Shown: piece after piece, positions 11,774 through 24,639 of the stretch
Numbering within the stretch: the first letter of the stretch is position 1
Layout: every line of letters begins with the position of its first letter
Source: Scortum barcoo
Lineage: Eukaryota > Chordata > Actinopteri > Centrarchiformes > Terapontidae
DNA: 64,000 bases
NCBI GenBank assembly: GCA_023238725.1
Contig: CM041534.1
Span: 22,442,303 to 22,506,302, forward strand
Direction: 5' to 3'
The notes under the pieces: generated by a model
Database searches by the model: none
The model's input: the letters and a program-made list of their open reading frames with translations, nothing else
Told to the model about the DNA's origin: nothing
Program-made: the position numbers and the translations under genes

Positions 11774-13997
11774 CCTACTTTCTTTTTCCTTTATCTTTAG
11801 GTTGAACTCACAGAGATGTTGACTCTTTCAACACCTAAAGATCGCCCTCTGATTTTTGTTGTCGCGATGCCGCCACATTCTCAGACCTCAACAATAACTT
11901 AAGTGAGTACAGCGTTATCATCACACCCACAGTGAGATTTAAGTGTCCTATATCATGACATGAAATGCCCTTTACTCTTTACTTCGTGTCAAAGAAATCC
12001 CTGTTTCTGGCTCTGTCGCCTGTACTCCATCCTTTAATGGTTTCATTAAATTTCTTGGACATATTCTCAGCTGAGCAACTGGCACGAGCAACTGGTGTCT
12101 GGCTCACATTGCCACAGCAATATAGCATCAATTCATACCAAGAGCAGAAATTTAGCGGGTGAATCATTCATTATCAGATGTGCTCTCATTTGGTATCTGC
12201 TTCAAACTCGTTCTCGCAGCCAGAAACACTAATGCCACAGATGATGGCGCAGCACTCAAAGCTCAGCGGTACAACAACATGGTGTCGGGGTGGCGAGCTC
12301 TACAAACATTGGCTTCTTTCTACCCGCAGAACACACACATGGAAACACACGCGCAAACACACACCCCTCCACCTCCGCCGCTGCCTCCAGCATGTGCTAT
12401 TTTGCCAACTGCAACCCTGGGAAAGATAATAAGATGGCTAGCAGACATTTTGTCAATATTTCTGTCTTGGCTCAGAGTACGCCTGGCCGGCTGCTTACTG
12501 ATAGATGTGTTGACTGAATTCTTCTTTTTATTTCGTTTTTTTTTTCCACAGGAGCTTTGCCCTGGTTTGCCAGACTGAGAGAGAGCAAGTAGAGGCAAGT
12601 GCACGGGGAGGAGAGAAGGGCTCACTAATGCAAAGCAGTTCATTAAAATCAGGCACAAAGCATCTATCAGGGGGGAGGGATGCTGCTAATCAGCGCCTGT
12701 GGTTAGTCCAGCAATATGTGAAAAAGGAGATGGTACACTCCTTCAGCTGTGATCTTGTCTGGGGAGCGGCGGAGTTGGTTGATGCTAAGGAGGCCGTGCA
12801 GATGATTGATTTTCCAGAAGGATGCTTTGAGACCCTGCTCTTGGTCTGCCATCTGATTAACATACACGGCATTATTCATGTCATGAATATACAAGGAGGC
12901 GAGGAACAAATAAATACTGACATGCATCCAGGAGCCGATAAATATTAAATGGAGCACACATGGCTTCAGATTTTACCATTTCATAATTTGAACATTCATG
13001 CTGTGAGGCCCCCAGCCAAGGTCTAATCTTGGGTTTAAACAGGTTGAGCAGCCGTGTGAGGAGATGAAAAAGTTCTCCGCAAACATCATATTTGAGCTTT
13101 AGTGAGGCGTCATAAATACTGCAGCTCTGATTCTGATGGAGTCGTTAAAAGTTTGCGGCGTTGCGCGGTTGATTCAGACAAGTGATATGGCATCACCAAA
13201 CTAAAAAGCATCCTCTTCCTCATCGTAAGCATGCAGGACCAGGAACAACTTTTAATGTCACGTTTTCAACCCACAAATCCAACTTTAATGACTTTATGCA
13301 TGTTTTTTCGTTGTTGTTATTTAAGGGGCAGCACGCGGAGGCTAATATTTCATGTTCTGTTTTGTCATGTGGGAGGATGTAAATAAAAAAAACAAAACAC
13401 AGACGGCGGTAAATGCATGCATGCTCTCGCTGTTTGGACACCACGTTATCTGTGCAAACACACACACCACGCAAACACGCATCGCAGAGCAGGTCGGAGG
13501 CCCGCCGGCAGATGATCCAGCTGTGCCTCTGACACTGATTCACATAATGATGTCTCATTCATTAAATGTGTTTCTTTAAATCCTCCTCCCACACATTTTT
13601 TTTCATCTTCTTCTTATGTCTCTTTTTGGCATCCTCCCACTTAAGACACAAAGGTTGGGGGAGATGCCTCCAATGTGCTTTGATATGAGTCTTCATTTAC
13701 AAACAACTTCTATGAAATAAGTTTTATCACAGTTAATCAAGAACACATCAAACTCATTTGATTAGTGTATGCAAATAAATCAAGATCATATCAAGTTTCT
13801 ACTCACAAATTCAATCAATACCAATGAATATTTACTGTAGCCTGCATGAGTAAAGAAGAGATGATGATCTTTCTTGGTACTAAATGTTTTAACTTCCACT
13901 GAATCGTTGCTGTGATAGATTTTTGCCAACATTTGGGGACAGTAAGCTCAGTATTTATTGTCCATTTGGACCACTATAACATTGAGTACAGTAACTG

Positions 13998-14030
13998 CAC
14001 ACACGCACACATACACACACACACACACAC
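13998..14030. repeat. (CA)n microsatellite, interrupted
   Basis: A CA run interrupted by one G and one T (CACACGCACACATACACAC). Confidence 0.95.
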
Positions 14031-15916
14031 CTGTTTTCTGAAAGCCCTCACACACCACGCCATCGCAGGTAGATGTACGTCAACGTGCATCAACGTCCAC
14101 AAATTCATAATTTATCATAAGAGGGCCCACTTGGGATTCAAACTTCTCTGGAAGACTATTATAAGACTATTTAAAATAATAGTACTGATAATGGTATACA
14201 TTATTAATTTTATTTTTGAAGACATTTTATTTTTGTTTAGTTTATTGATGTGATACACTTTGCACAAACTGAATTTGCTGAACAGGCTGGAGAGTTTTAT
14301 TCTGTAAAGTTAAACAAAGGTATAATTGTGATATTGTGTTTGGCAGCTCATGCACATGCAAAAGTTTCCACTGTACTTTTTCATATTTGGATTCAGCCCC
14401 TCTCTCTATGTGGGCCATCCACTTTGTGCTGTTGGCATCTGTAGACGAGTATGTGTGTAATGTGCGTAATAAGTAAATTTTCCACAGTATGGAGAAAATA
14501 CTCTAACATATAGCCCACAGGGAGGAAACGTATTCTTTAAGTTTATTGGAAAAGAAAAAAGAAAAGTCGAGTCAGCACTTATTTGAGGCCAGGACGAGTC
14601 AGAACCAGAGTGGATGTGAAAACAAGAAAGTTTTAAGGTACCAGAAAAGTTGCATCAGAGAGCAGAATCCTGTGCTGCCTCAAACTCCGGAGAGAGAAAC
14701 TAAAAAATAAAAGTATTTCCTGCACTCGCCTAGGTGTCTTGTGTACGCATCGCAGAGGTTATTAGCCCACGGTCTGGGGTTGTTGCCTTTGAATCATTAA
14801 GTAAAGGGTGAGTGTTTGAAGCTCCTTGATATAATGATCCTTGGCAACTCTGAGAGTTCAAAGTAAATTGGCAAGGGTAAAAAAGGCTTTTCTGCCACTG
14901 AACAAAATAGAGAAATCAGCCAGCTATGTTTAATAGAATTTTCATCAGTGCTCAACCAGTCTCTCAAATGGGTTATCTAAGATAATGGCTGCATGGGTTC
15001 ATTACCTCCTTGTCAAATTAAATTTCTTTTTCTCCTCCAGGGGGATTGGATAGTGATTACAGATCTAACCAAAAGAAGGCTCTAACTTTCACTCAGCGAA
15101 ACTGGAAAAAGGCCGCAATGACAGCGAAATTAGTCTGTTTCATCTTTAGACCTTTGTTGTATGCTGACCCGCTCACATCCTGAAGAGAGAAGGTGCTTAA
15201 TGTGGGAGCAGGACTGTCTTTGTTTGCCTTTTTTTTTTCTCCCTTTGTACGACTCTTGTTCCTCTTAAATGAAGGTCTTTTTCGAAGATGGGATGACGCA
15301 TAAGGCAACCTGCAGCATTTACTTATAGAAAACAAAATCAGAGAAAATGCTTAATCTATGCATATTCATGTTTTCTTTTAAGGAAATAAAAATGTTAATT
15401 GGTGCATAGAAAACACAGAGACTTAAAATATAGCTGTTATAGACCAAATGTGGAATAAATGTAATTGCACACTAATTTAAATTTAGAATCAGCATTAGAT
15501 TAGTGGTATTTAATCACTTATTTACAGTTATCTTGTTTCTTTACTTCTTTACTTTATATTTGTATTTCCCATTGTTAATTTTAGACACTTTTGTATTTGT
15601 ACTTTTACTAACACTGTACTCTGGCAAAGCAATTTCCTTTGGGATAAATAAAGTTGATCTTATTTAGCGACGCCTGTAGTTACCAGTGGCGGTGACATTA
15701 AATGCATTTTAATAATAACTCTCACATCAGTTCTCAAACACAAGAAGATCAAGCAACAGAGCAGCCAAGCAAACCGTCAGCTGGGAGGATTCATCACATT
15801 AAACTGAGTTAATAAACCAATGAAAACAGTCAGCTGACACTTTAATACTGAACTCAGGCTCAAGTGTTGCTCATTACTTTGAATGCATACACCAGCGTTT
15901 TTCTTTTTTTTCGAAC

Positions 15917-16121
15917 TGTGGCTCAGGAGTTCATTAATGGCGGGTTGGCGGTGCGATCCTCAGCTCCTCTCTCCTGCACGTCAAAGTGTCCTTAAGCTAT
16001 AGCTGCATTATCTCCCCCACGTCAGGCCGATGCTTTCCACACATGCTCAGCGTGTGGGTAAATGAGAAACACTTTGGGTAAGAGAGCCATATAAATATAA
16101 ATGTTGTCCATTTACCATTTT
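15917..16121 (+). mobile_element. tRNA-derived SINE, copy 1
   Basis: GTGGCTCAGGAG (A-box region of a tRNA-derived promoter) is followed by GGGTTGGCGGTGCGATCCTC (B-box GGTTCGATCC with one change). Next comes CAAAGTGTCCTTAAGC, a decayed 'caaagtgtccttgggcaagacactgaacccc', and a 3' part with GTGGGTAAATGAGAAACACTTTGGGTAAGAGAGCCATATAAAT. This is a widespread percomorph SINE. The same family occurs at 20111-20285. Confidence 0.7.
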
Positions 16122-16203
16122 CCTAAGGTAGACTCTGCCACTGAGAATGACAATGACTATACCGAGAGAGGCAATTAAATGAAACGGCTCTTGCTGATAA
16201 AAA

Positions 16204-16295
16204 GACTGCCATATAAAATAAGATAAGATAAGATAAGATAAGCCTTTTATCGATCCCCAGAGGGAGAATTCAGGTATTGTAGCAGCAGAAATACA
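16204..16295 (-). repeat. Retroelement 3' end with (GATAA)n tail
   Basis: A run of ATAAGATAAG pentamers (16217-16242) is followed by CCTTTTATCGATCCCCAGAG, GGAGAATTCAGGTATTGTAG and CAGCAG. This matches the well-known fish arrangement in which a LINE or SINE tail (minus-strand sense) ends in a GATAA-like microsatellite. It lies just after the first SINE copy. Confidence 0.6.
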
Positions 16296-18479
16296 CTGGA
16301 TAGGCAGAAATAAGTACACATAAATAGAGAAGCAACTAATAATAAAATAAATAAATAGCAGAAAGACCTATTTATTGTGTTTAGTATGCAGCAAGTAGTA
16401 CACAACATAAACGTATAGTCTTCTGAGGCGATCTGGAGCTGTTTCACCGCCTTAACGCCTTAACACAAATCTGCTTGGAAATAGTATGTTTGAGGATTTG
16501 GGTCACAACCGCACATACAGGCTGGTCTTCTGTCACATTCCTATCAGAGTCATCATAATTAAGAGCAATGAGAGAAAACAAATCTAATAGAAATATCCAA
16601 CTTCATAATACAGAAGTGCCTGAAAATCAAGCAAACATGGACGACCCACGTCAGCCAGAGTCTGTTATTCAAGAGGATCAAACACAAAATAAATGGACAT
16701 ATTGTCAATGCACAGTATTTTTATCTCTGTAGTGATATTACAGTCTTGAGTTTCTTTGTGATCTGACCACCGTACACTCAACAAAAATAAAACAAACATC
16801 GTGATACTCCTCATCCCGACCATCCATTACAGACGAGGTGAAGTCAAAACAGCACTTTGAGCTAAATGCTAAAGTTGGCAAAAATGGGCTTTCAAATTGG
16901 AAAATTTGAAGGATTGTATTTACTTAATAAAGAAAAAGGTTAAAAAAAATGTTGAGGTTGTATTTGTTGTGCACGTTTTCATTTTGGGAGGATAAACCTT
17001 TGTATAGTAACATTTTTCTTCCAAGTGCTTTTGATTTCAGTCTGTGTTTTGCTGGCAACACATCTAAAAGCAATAAAAAGACTGATGTTCAAGGTAGTTT
17101 TCTGACAAAACAGAAGGGGGAAGGGTTTTATTGCCTCGCAATAGTTCAAATTGGAGAGCAAATAAAAGCCAACATGTTTTGGCCACTGACTGGCCTTTAA
17201 CACTGGGGAAGTACAAAGCAAAGTGAACAGAGCAGCTAAAAAGGCTTGAGCTCCAAAAAAGCATTTTCTTTTACCCTTCCTTGAGGAAGAATTACATCAG
17301 ACTGAAGCTCTCAGGAGGTGCAGGATCTACAAATAGACGGCTTCAAAGAAATGGAGGTGCCACCTGTGTGATCAGTGAACTTTAATCATCAAAGTGGATT
17401 GGGTGGAGCGTGCTGCGTCCAGAAGGCGATCTGCATTTTAATGTTTTAAGTTGTCTAATTCAACAGTGTGTGGATATTTTGAGGGGAAATCATAGATACC
17501 AAATAGATCACAAACTGATAATAGTCTACAAAATACTCTAAAACACTGATGAGAGCTCGTGGTGCCTTTAGGTGTTTAGTCTGTTTGAATGATCGTATTC
17601 ATGGAAATGTTCTGATCTGACTACCTTTATTAAAATGTTGGAGAACAAAATGACTTTTCTTAATTATCACTTTTGTTGTTAAACCTTTCTTAAGCGTTTC
17701 AGGGTGCATGTTTCAGGAGGAAATACTGATTTTAAAAAAATCAGGATATGTCTGCAGTCCCCGAACTGAGCGACACTTTGATTTCCTAAAGGAACACCTA
17801 AAACTGTAGACGTCTTGTCTTTATTAAAAGATAATTAAACGGTTGGTTGACTTAATTGTCGCTCAGGTTTAAATGTCATCCCACTGTGTTGGAAACATAA
17901 AGTCCTTTTTCTTTCTTTCTTTTGGGGAACAAAGGTTGTACAGGAGGCAGGAAGAGTTTAATCTTTCTTCATAGTTCAGAGCAGGAGAACAAACACGTTG
18001 GTTTCAAAGTCACAAGTAAATCCAAAGTCTCACCTGTAAGCTCCTGAGTCAACAAATGCCCAGTCATGTCCCAGTCCTAAACTTTGTCAGTATGTGCCCT
18101 CCACCAGATTAAAAGCTATTTAAGATGTTTGAATAGAGGAACTGTTATTATAGGACATTTCAGTCAGTGATGGCTGCTTATTAAAATCTGTATTCGCCAC
18201 TTTCAAATACATTTTATAACACCGAAAAGCAAGCTGAAGTGTTGTGTTGCAAGTGTGTTTCGATTCTGTTGAACTTTCTGTGTTACAAGACCCTCGACCT
18301 CCCAAAGTTTTGTGAAATTACTGCAAGATCCTGAGTTGCAAATGTGCGCAGAGCGAGCCAAAGAGTCTGATGTTTTAATGTTGTTTTTACTTTCCTTTGC
18401 ACAGACCTGAACAAAATGAAGTGCAAAAAGGTGATAACGAGTGCAGGTACGGAGTCAGGAGGTCTTATTTTTTGTCTTT

Positions 18480-18775
18480 TTTCAGCTTAGTTCTGCACCT
18501 TTCCTGTTTTATTTTTTACACTTACCTCTCCTCACATGTCAGACACTTTACTTCTTGCACTTGTGTGTGTGTGTGTGTTCCCACCTGTTTGATTACCTGA
18601 TTAGTTTCATCTGTTCACTCGTTAGTCTCCTCACCTGTCACTGTCATATATCAGTCCCCTTTCTTTGTTCTTTGTCAGTTCATCTGTGTTTTTTATGCCT
18701 CTGTGTTTCGTCCTTTGTATTTCCTGTGCTACCTGTCTGCCCGATCCTCCAATAAAACTACCTTTGCATCCCATT
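18480..18775 (+). mobile_element. LTR-like dispersed element, copy 2 (diverged)
   Basis: This copy follows the one near 3.2-3.57 kb in the same order. It has TTTCCTGTTTTATTTT, then CTTGTGTGT with a TG expansion (18561-18579), CCCACCTG, GATTACCTGATTAGTTTCA, the shared GTTAGTCTCCTCACCTGT, a TATAT-containing stretch near 18643, and AATAAA at 18751-18756. Open reading frames across it are low in complexity and are not genes. Confidence 0.5.
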
Positions 18776-20110
18776 AAATTAGCCATCACAGTGTAATTGG
18801 GAAAACAATTTAGTAATATGGCAACATCATTTTAGAAGACAGGGTTGGTTAATTACAACAAGTAGAAATAGATTATAGTATATCGAGAGTTGTTTTGCTT
18901 TGGTGGTATTTGTGACCTCTAGTTAACAAAAGATTGCTGTTAATTCAGCTTTAAACCAACGTTTAATGAGTACTATTATAAACTTTTATCTGAACATCTC
19001 CTGTGAGTGCAGAAAACAGGTCTCTAATTTGTGCTTCTGTCACATAAATCAAGTCGTAGTAGAGGAAAATAATGTTTGCAGTATTCATATGCCGTAAACA
19101 GCATTTCAGAGTTCATTCTCATTTCATGAAATTTTATGAGACTGTGTGTTATGTATGAGCAGATGGAGCCCCGGCCCCCAAACTGACTAAACAGCAGCAG
19201 CTGTGGCCCGCAAAATCCAGATCCAAAGAGGAGGTGAAGTGGTTCTCGTGGCTGGCCGGCTTTCTTCTCAGGACGCTCTGATCCAGACCGTCTTTTGACG
19301 GAGGAAATAAGGAAATAAGTTTGACTAATTAGAGGAATTGTTCACACCCTGTCAGACTTACTTTATAGACTTTGTTATCTCTGCAATTAACTTGTTGAGC
19401 ACAGCATTTTCATTACAAAACGACGATGTGAGCGTGAATCAGAAAGGTCATATCCATCTTCGTCTCCACATCAACCCGCTGACGAGATAATCAAATATAC
19501 GATGATGATTTTAAAAAGTTGTCGCTGTGTCTCCAGTTGTGACAAGTTTTTCTCCGGTTTTTTGATTACATTTCCCAAAGTGACACATCCACCGTTGTTG
19601 CCTACTGAGGAGATGATGAGCAGCGGGTTATCTCGGGGGCTCAGCGTGAGGGTTGCCTCTCCGCAGATATCCTGATTGGTTCTTGTGTGTCTGCGCGCAG
19701 AGGGAGACGCCTTCACAGCCTGTTAGACAGCTCCACTCAAAAAAAACGCCAACTTTCTTTGAAACTAGAAACTCAAAGCTTCCACAAACAAATGCTCTGC
19801 TAAAACAAGGGTTTCTTCACTCATACTGCACATATAGGATATTTAACAACTGTTGCGTTAAGTGTATGAATAAAACAGCGGTCTAAATATTGATATGATC
19901 AGCCGATGCAGATCGTAGCTTCTGTAAAACAAAATTATTCTTATTGCATGTCTTTAAAGTGATTATTATGCTTCAAACACTTCCTTTATTATGCACCTTC
20001 CTATTTATTAAGCTGGATTTTGCATGAAGAAGCATAACAGAATGGCTCTACACACACGTGGTTATACTTTTCTTCTATCTATATATCTATTTTTTGTCAT
20101 TTTGTTTGCT

Positions 20111-20285
20111 CAAAGGGTTGGCAGTTCGATCCCCAGCTCCTCCTTTTCACATATCAAAGTGTCCTTGGGCAAGACGCCGAGCCCCAAATAGCATTTCAAA
20201 TGGTAGCTTGTTGTCATGAGTGTGTGTGAATGAGAAGCATATTGTGACGACCTTTAAACAGAGCCATTTAATCTTTATATTTACG
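20111..20285 (+). mobile_element. tRNA-derived SINE, copy 2
   Basis: GGGTTGGCAGTTCGATCCCC gives an intact B box, followed by CAAAGTGTCCTTGGGCAAGA and CGCCGAGCCCCAAAT. The 3' part is GTGTGTGAATGAGAAGC, ending AGAGCCATTTAATC. The 5' A-box part is missing or replaced. Same family and orientation as the copy at 15917-16121. Confidence 0.75.
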
Positions 20286-21123
20286 GCCATCAAATCACTT
20301 CAAACTTGTCACATAAGGACACCAAATGTTGGGCATATGCATGAACAGAGGAAGTCGTATTTATGAAATAAGACAGCCCACGGCTTTGTATCGATAAACG
20401 CAAAGTGTGGCCATCTGCCGTCCTTCCAGCACCACAGGCGGAGCAGTGGAGAGGAGCTCGAAGCTAAAAGTGCAGCAGTCGTGCTGCATGTCACGCTAAT
20501 GGAGGGAGATTCAGACACTTTATCCCTGCCGACGACTGTGGCTACATCATTGCTCTCAAAGAGCGTGTAGAGGTCACGCACTTTAACATTAGTGCCTGCA
20601 TGTCAGTAAAGTTATATTAAAAACATCTCGGTTGGAAAATAAAATGAGCCGTTCATACATGTTCTCTAAAATGATGCTGATTATTTGCTAAACTTCCTGT
20701 TTTATGGCTTCTTATGTGTTGTGTTTTCTGCTAAGTAAAGCCTGTGGAGAAACAATAATCCTGGATGCATTCACACACAAATGTTAGCAAACTAAATGAG
20801 CAGCCACCATAACTATTGTTGGTACAAATTTTTATGTGGTTGTTTTTCTGTTTGGTTATTTTCTACCACTAGCAAGCTAGCTCTGTTCACATGTGAGTAA
20901 CGTCTATATCTCATAAAAGTGAACTTCTGGCCTTAGTGTCTAAAGGCGCTTCTTGAAAATAAGAATACGTTATAATCGAGATTGTAATCGATTACCAGAG
21001 AAATGATCTTTGTATGAAGTTGGGCTGAATGTCTCTGGGTTTTAGACGGATCAGTAGATTGACCAGTGATGAAAATGGTTGGTGGTTGGCTAATGTTATC
21101 ATGTTAAATAAAGTGTACAATTA

Positions 21124-21158
21124 ATCTATCCATCTATCCATCCATCCATCCATCCATC
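21124..21158. repeat. (ATCC/ATCT)n microsatellite
   Basis: A tetranucleotide run of eight to nine units, the first three partly ATCT. Confidence 0.95.
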
Positions 21159-22749
21159 AAATTATATTTTAAAAAAGTGGTACCTGACTTTCCCCAAGCA
21201 CCAAGCCATAATTCATGAAATTGAATAGAAGATCAAAACCTTTTCATTTAAAGTTCACTGAGAGACGCTTGTGCCCATTTAAGGGCTGTGGATGGAGAAC
21301 AAGTTTAATTTGGGATGTCTGGCAATCCCTGGTGGTGGTAATATAAACGTCATAATGAAGACTGATCTGAAGGAAAATTGGCCACCGCTTCTGCTTAAAA
21401 GTAAAAGCAAAAAAAAGAGAGAGTATGAGAGGAGATTAAAATAAAAAACATAACTACTGGATGATAAGAAAAGAGAGCAAGAAAACAAGTGCATCCTTCA
21501 AACAGGAACAAAATCACATCTGGGGACAAAGAAAGCTTCTTTTGGTGGCTTAGCAGCACGTAGTTGTATAAAGAAATAATAATAATATATAGATTATAGT
21601 ATGATTAAATATGTTTTTAACTCACTCATCTTCAGCAGTATGTTTCCAGCACTCTCATGCTGCAGAGATTATTAAAGACTTAGCACTGGCGACACCTGGT
21701 GGCTGTGTGGGTGTCTGTCACAGCAGAGTGGAGGAAATATCTCACCTACCAACAGGTGAACTTTATTTAGTTTATTTGAGAGCAAAACTTACAAGTCAAA
21801 TATTAACTAAAGAAGCATTAGCAGACTGAACAAACATTGATCATGACATAATCGCACTGATGTGACAGTGTTAAAACAGTAAAGTTTGTTTCCAAGAATT
21901 TGTTCTTGTATAGTTGTGCAGGAACATAACATGTAGAAAAATATAAGGCTGCAAATCAAATGCTAAAAGTAAATATAAAATAGACAAAATATTTAAAAAA
22001 TACATAACAAAGATTAAGACAATATGTACAACGTGACTAAATGAAAGAACAAAAAAGCTATACAGATTGTTCAGGAAGTCTATAAATATTTTCCTTGGGT
22101 GTGAAAAAGTTCACAGTATTGAGTTTAAAGAATATTTTCAATGTGCAAGATACAGTCACTATCTATCAATATAACTGTATATGTGTCAAACTCTATTTAG
22201 AAATCCTACTAAAAATGAATTGGCTTTTAAATTTTGCTAAAATGCACCACTCATATAACTTAATTTAACTTGTTTTGGACCGAGTAATCAGCTCTGGGGA
22301 GTTCGGCATCCAGGTGTTGGATTTCACTCCTGCTTACAGGCATACAATTTACATAAAACTAAACTAAATAAAAATAACACCAGAACTATATATGGGAAGG
22401 TAAATAAAAAAACAAACAGCTGAGTTTATTGGAAAGAAGCCGAATTGAAGAGTGGCTCCAGAAACATATTGTGACCTATAAAAGCATTTAACCTCAAGTG
22501 TAAAACTTTGCATAGGAAGGAAAACATTTTAAAATCATACTTTTATAGAGGAAGTTTGGTATTATGTCTTCCACGCAGGCGATAATAAAGTGCGTCTGAG
22601 CCTGTTTATAATAAAGAATCTGCAGATTAAATAAGGCTGCTGTTTTTTAAAGTGTCCTGCAGGGCTGGTTGAAGCTCTGGGTGGTGCAGGGGGGGCGGTG
22701 CAGCCTGTCCTCCAGCTGTGGCTGCACCTTTTCGCTTCCTGTAGCGCCA

Positions 22750-22938
22750 TGAGCAGATCCTCCAATTGGCCAATCGGACGTCACAACACAACCTGCCGTG
22801 ATGAGGAACTGCGCGCTGATTGGACGGCCTTCCTGTTACGCAAAAGGTAAAGCTGCTCTGATTGGCTGCTCGCTCACCTTTTTTAGTTTAGTGCGCATCT
22901 CTCAGCTGTTGTGCAGGAAAACGAGCAACTCGCATAAG
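22750..22938 (+). promoter_or_regulatory. sc5d: Putative sc5d promoter and non-coding exon 1
   Basis: This GC-richer patch lies 1.7 kb upstream of the sc5d start codon. It holds CCAAT boxes in either orientation at 22762-22766, 22765-22769, 22770-22774, 22819-22823 and 22861-22865, and a CRE-like GGACGTCAC at 22776-22784. A good splice donor (ATAAG then gtacag) lies at 22938/22939 and matches the acceptor just before the start codon at 24640. NF-Y sites are a known feature of SREBP2-driven sterol genes, which fits the enzyme. I did not find an unambiguous sterol regulatory element. The transcription start is inferred to lie between about 22870 and 22930. Confidence 0.6.
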
Positions 22939-24639
22939 GTACAGTACAAATAAACATTATAGATCTTTATATTAGATTATGTTATTATATCACATGATCT
23001 GACATTATTATATGTTGTTGTTTGTTAATGCAGGAAAACATGAAGATGTTTATTATGAATGTAAAGGTCGTGCAGGAAGTTGTATAAAAGTGACATATCG
23101 ATTACTTTACATTTGTTTTTTTTTTATTTATAGATTTTTAAGCAGTTTGCAAAGAGATCCACGTTCATTAATGTGCATTTGTGCCACCTCTTGGTTCATT
23201 TAGCATATTTAAATGTTGTTTTTCTCTTAGTTAGGCTTTGTTCAGGGATCAGAGGTCCAAATGCACAAGTCCATCAGAAAATAGCTGCTGAACGATTACT
23301 AAAGCTCCTGCTATAAAAGTGACCTCATCTGGATTAAGACTGACTGTAATGGTGGTAATATAACCCTGTGTGTGCACCCATGGGCCATTAGCAGCAAGAA
23401 CAATGGAAAACATGATGACTCACTGAGAAAAAGCATCATTTTATTATAAAAAAAGGTCCAATATTTTATTAAGTGTGAATCAGTTATAAATCCATGCTGA
23501 TTATTTTATTTCAAGGCTGCTCATAGGCCCTATAGGTTAACATCTACCTTTTAACAATGATTAAAACCTTCAAATCTAAAAGTAAAAAGAATATTTTACC
23601 TACTTTTTCCAGTATTTGGCCTGACACATGCTGTCTCCTGGGATTGTACCTTAACATTTAGACGAAACCACAAATAAATACACATGTAGTTACCTTGAGG
23701 TCCAATTATTAGCCCTATATGGGGGGCACATTAATGTAAATTGTACGTGTTTTTATTTCTGAGAGCGTAGGCCTCTATAAGCAAAACAAAACATTGCACT
23801 GATAGCTTTATGGAATTTAATAATAAGTCATGTTTTGTCTGCAGTTTATTAAGTTGACTATTGAATTATATTTTATCTAAAAAGTAAGTAATCTAAAAAC
23901 TAACAAGTCACTTGTCATGTTTTGTGGCATATTCTGTATATACTTTGTTTAAAAGAAGTGATATGATATATAATATAATGCATAATCCCTAAATGCCAGA
24001 TAAATTATATAAAAGATAAAAGTCATTGGATGTTGTCATTCAGCCATAGTCGGATTTTTAAAGCAGAATTTCTGTATTGCACTAAAAAGCTGCTGGTGAA
24101 TTTGATGGTAATGACAGACGATCAGGTTAGGTTGATTTTTATAGATTTCCATTATAAAATAAATAAAAAGAAAGAAATAAATTACATTAAATGGTTTTTC
24201 ACCACATTATAAAGTAGTTATAAGCAGATAAAAGGAACCGTGTTTGCTAATTTGCTTATACTGAGCTAAAAATCTTCTAATAACGCATCTGTAAGTAGTC
24301 TATAAAGTGTTAATGAATGACAATTATTAACTGTTTATAAATGAACCAAGTCTTTACTGTTGGGTTAGAAAATATGTATAAAAAAATATGTATAAATTTG
24401 TACATGTTGAAGCTTAAAGGTTGATTTGTTAACCTGACGTCCACTCTCTAAATCTCCTCTAGAGGTCTGTGGTTTTGTTTAGTGTTGACAAAAAATGACT
24501 CAGAGGATTCATGCAGGAGGTGACAGGAAACAGCAGGACTTCTGGGAAATGCAGTTTACTCGGCATCTTTTTATAACACGTCCTCACAGTTTGTGATACT
24601 CGGTTCAGATGAGTTTCTCTGTCTCTCTCAGATTTCAAC

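Larger units (their letters stand above)
1..22560. other. Gene-free left region with repeats
   Basis: No exon chain or recognisable protein was found on either strand in this 22.5 kb. Apart from the repeats and transposon relics listed separately, it holds AT-rich sequence, a few exon-like patches (2420-2461, 7010-7095, 19159-19281) and one patch that looks constrained (12740-12960). Open frames such as 5463-5840 and 12159-12578 have no domain and no splice support. It could be intergenic or a long intron of a gene that starts outside the window. Confidence 0.6.

Noticed and set aside
12159..12658. Overlapping open frames on both strands near 12.2-12.6 kb
   Set aside because: Proline/threonine/cysteine low complexity from a CA-rich tract; mirrored on both strands.
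22562..22765. Minus-strand 67-codon frame divergent from the sc5d promoter
   Set aside because: No domain; its start overlaps CCAAT boxes and codon use is unremarkable. A divergent transcript is possible but unsupported.
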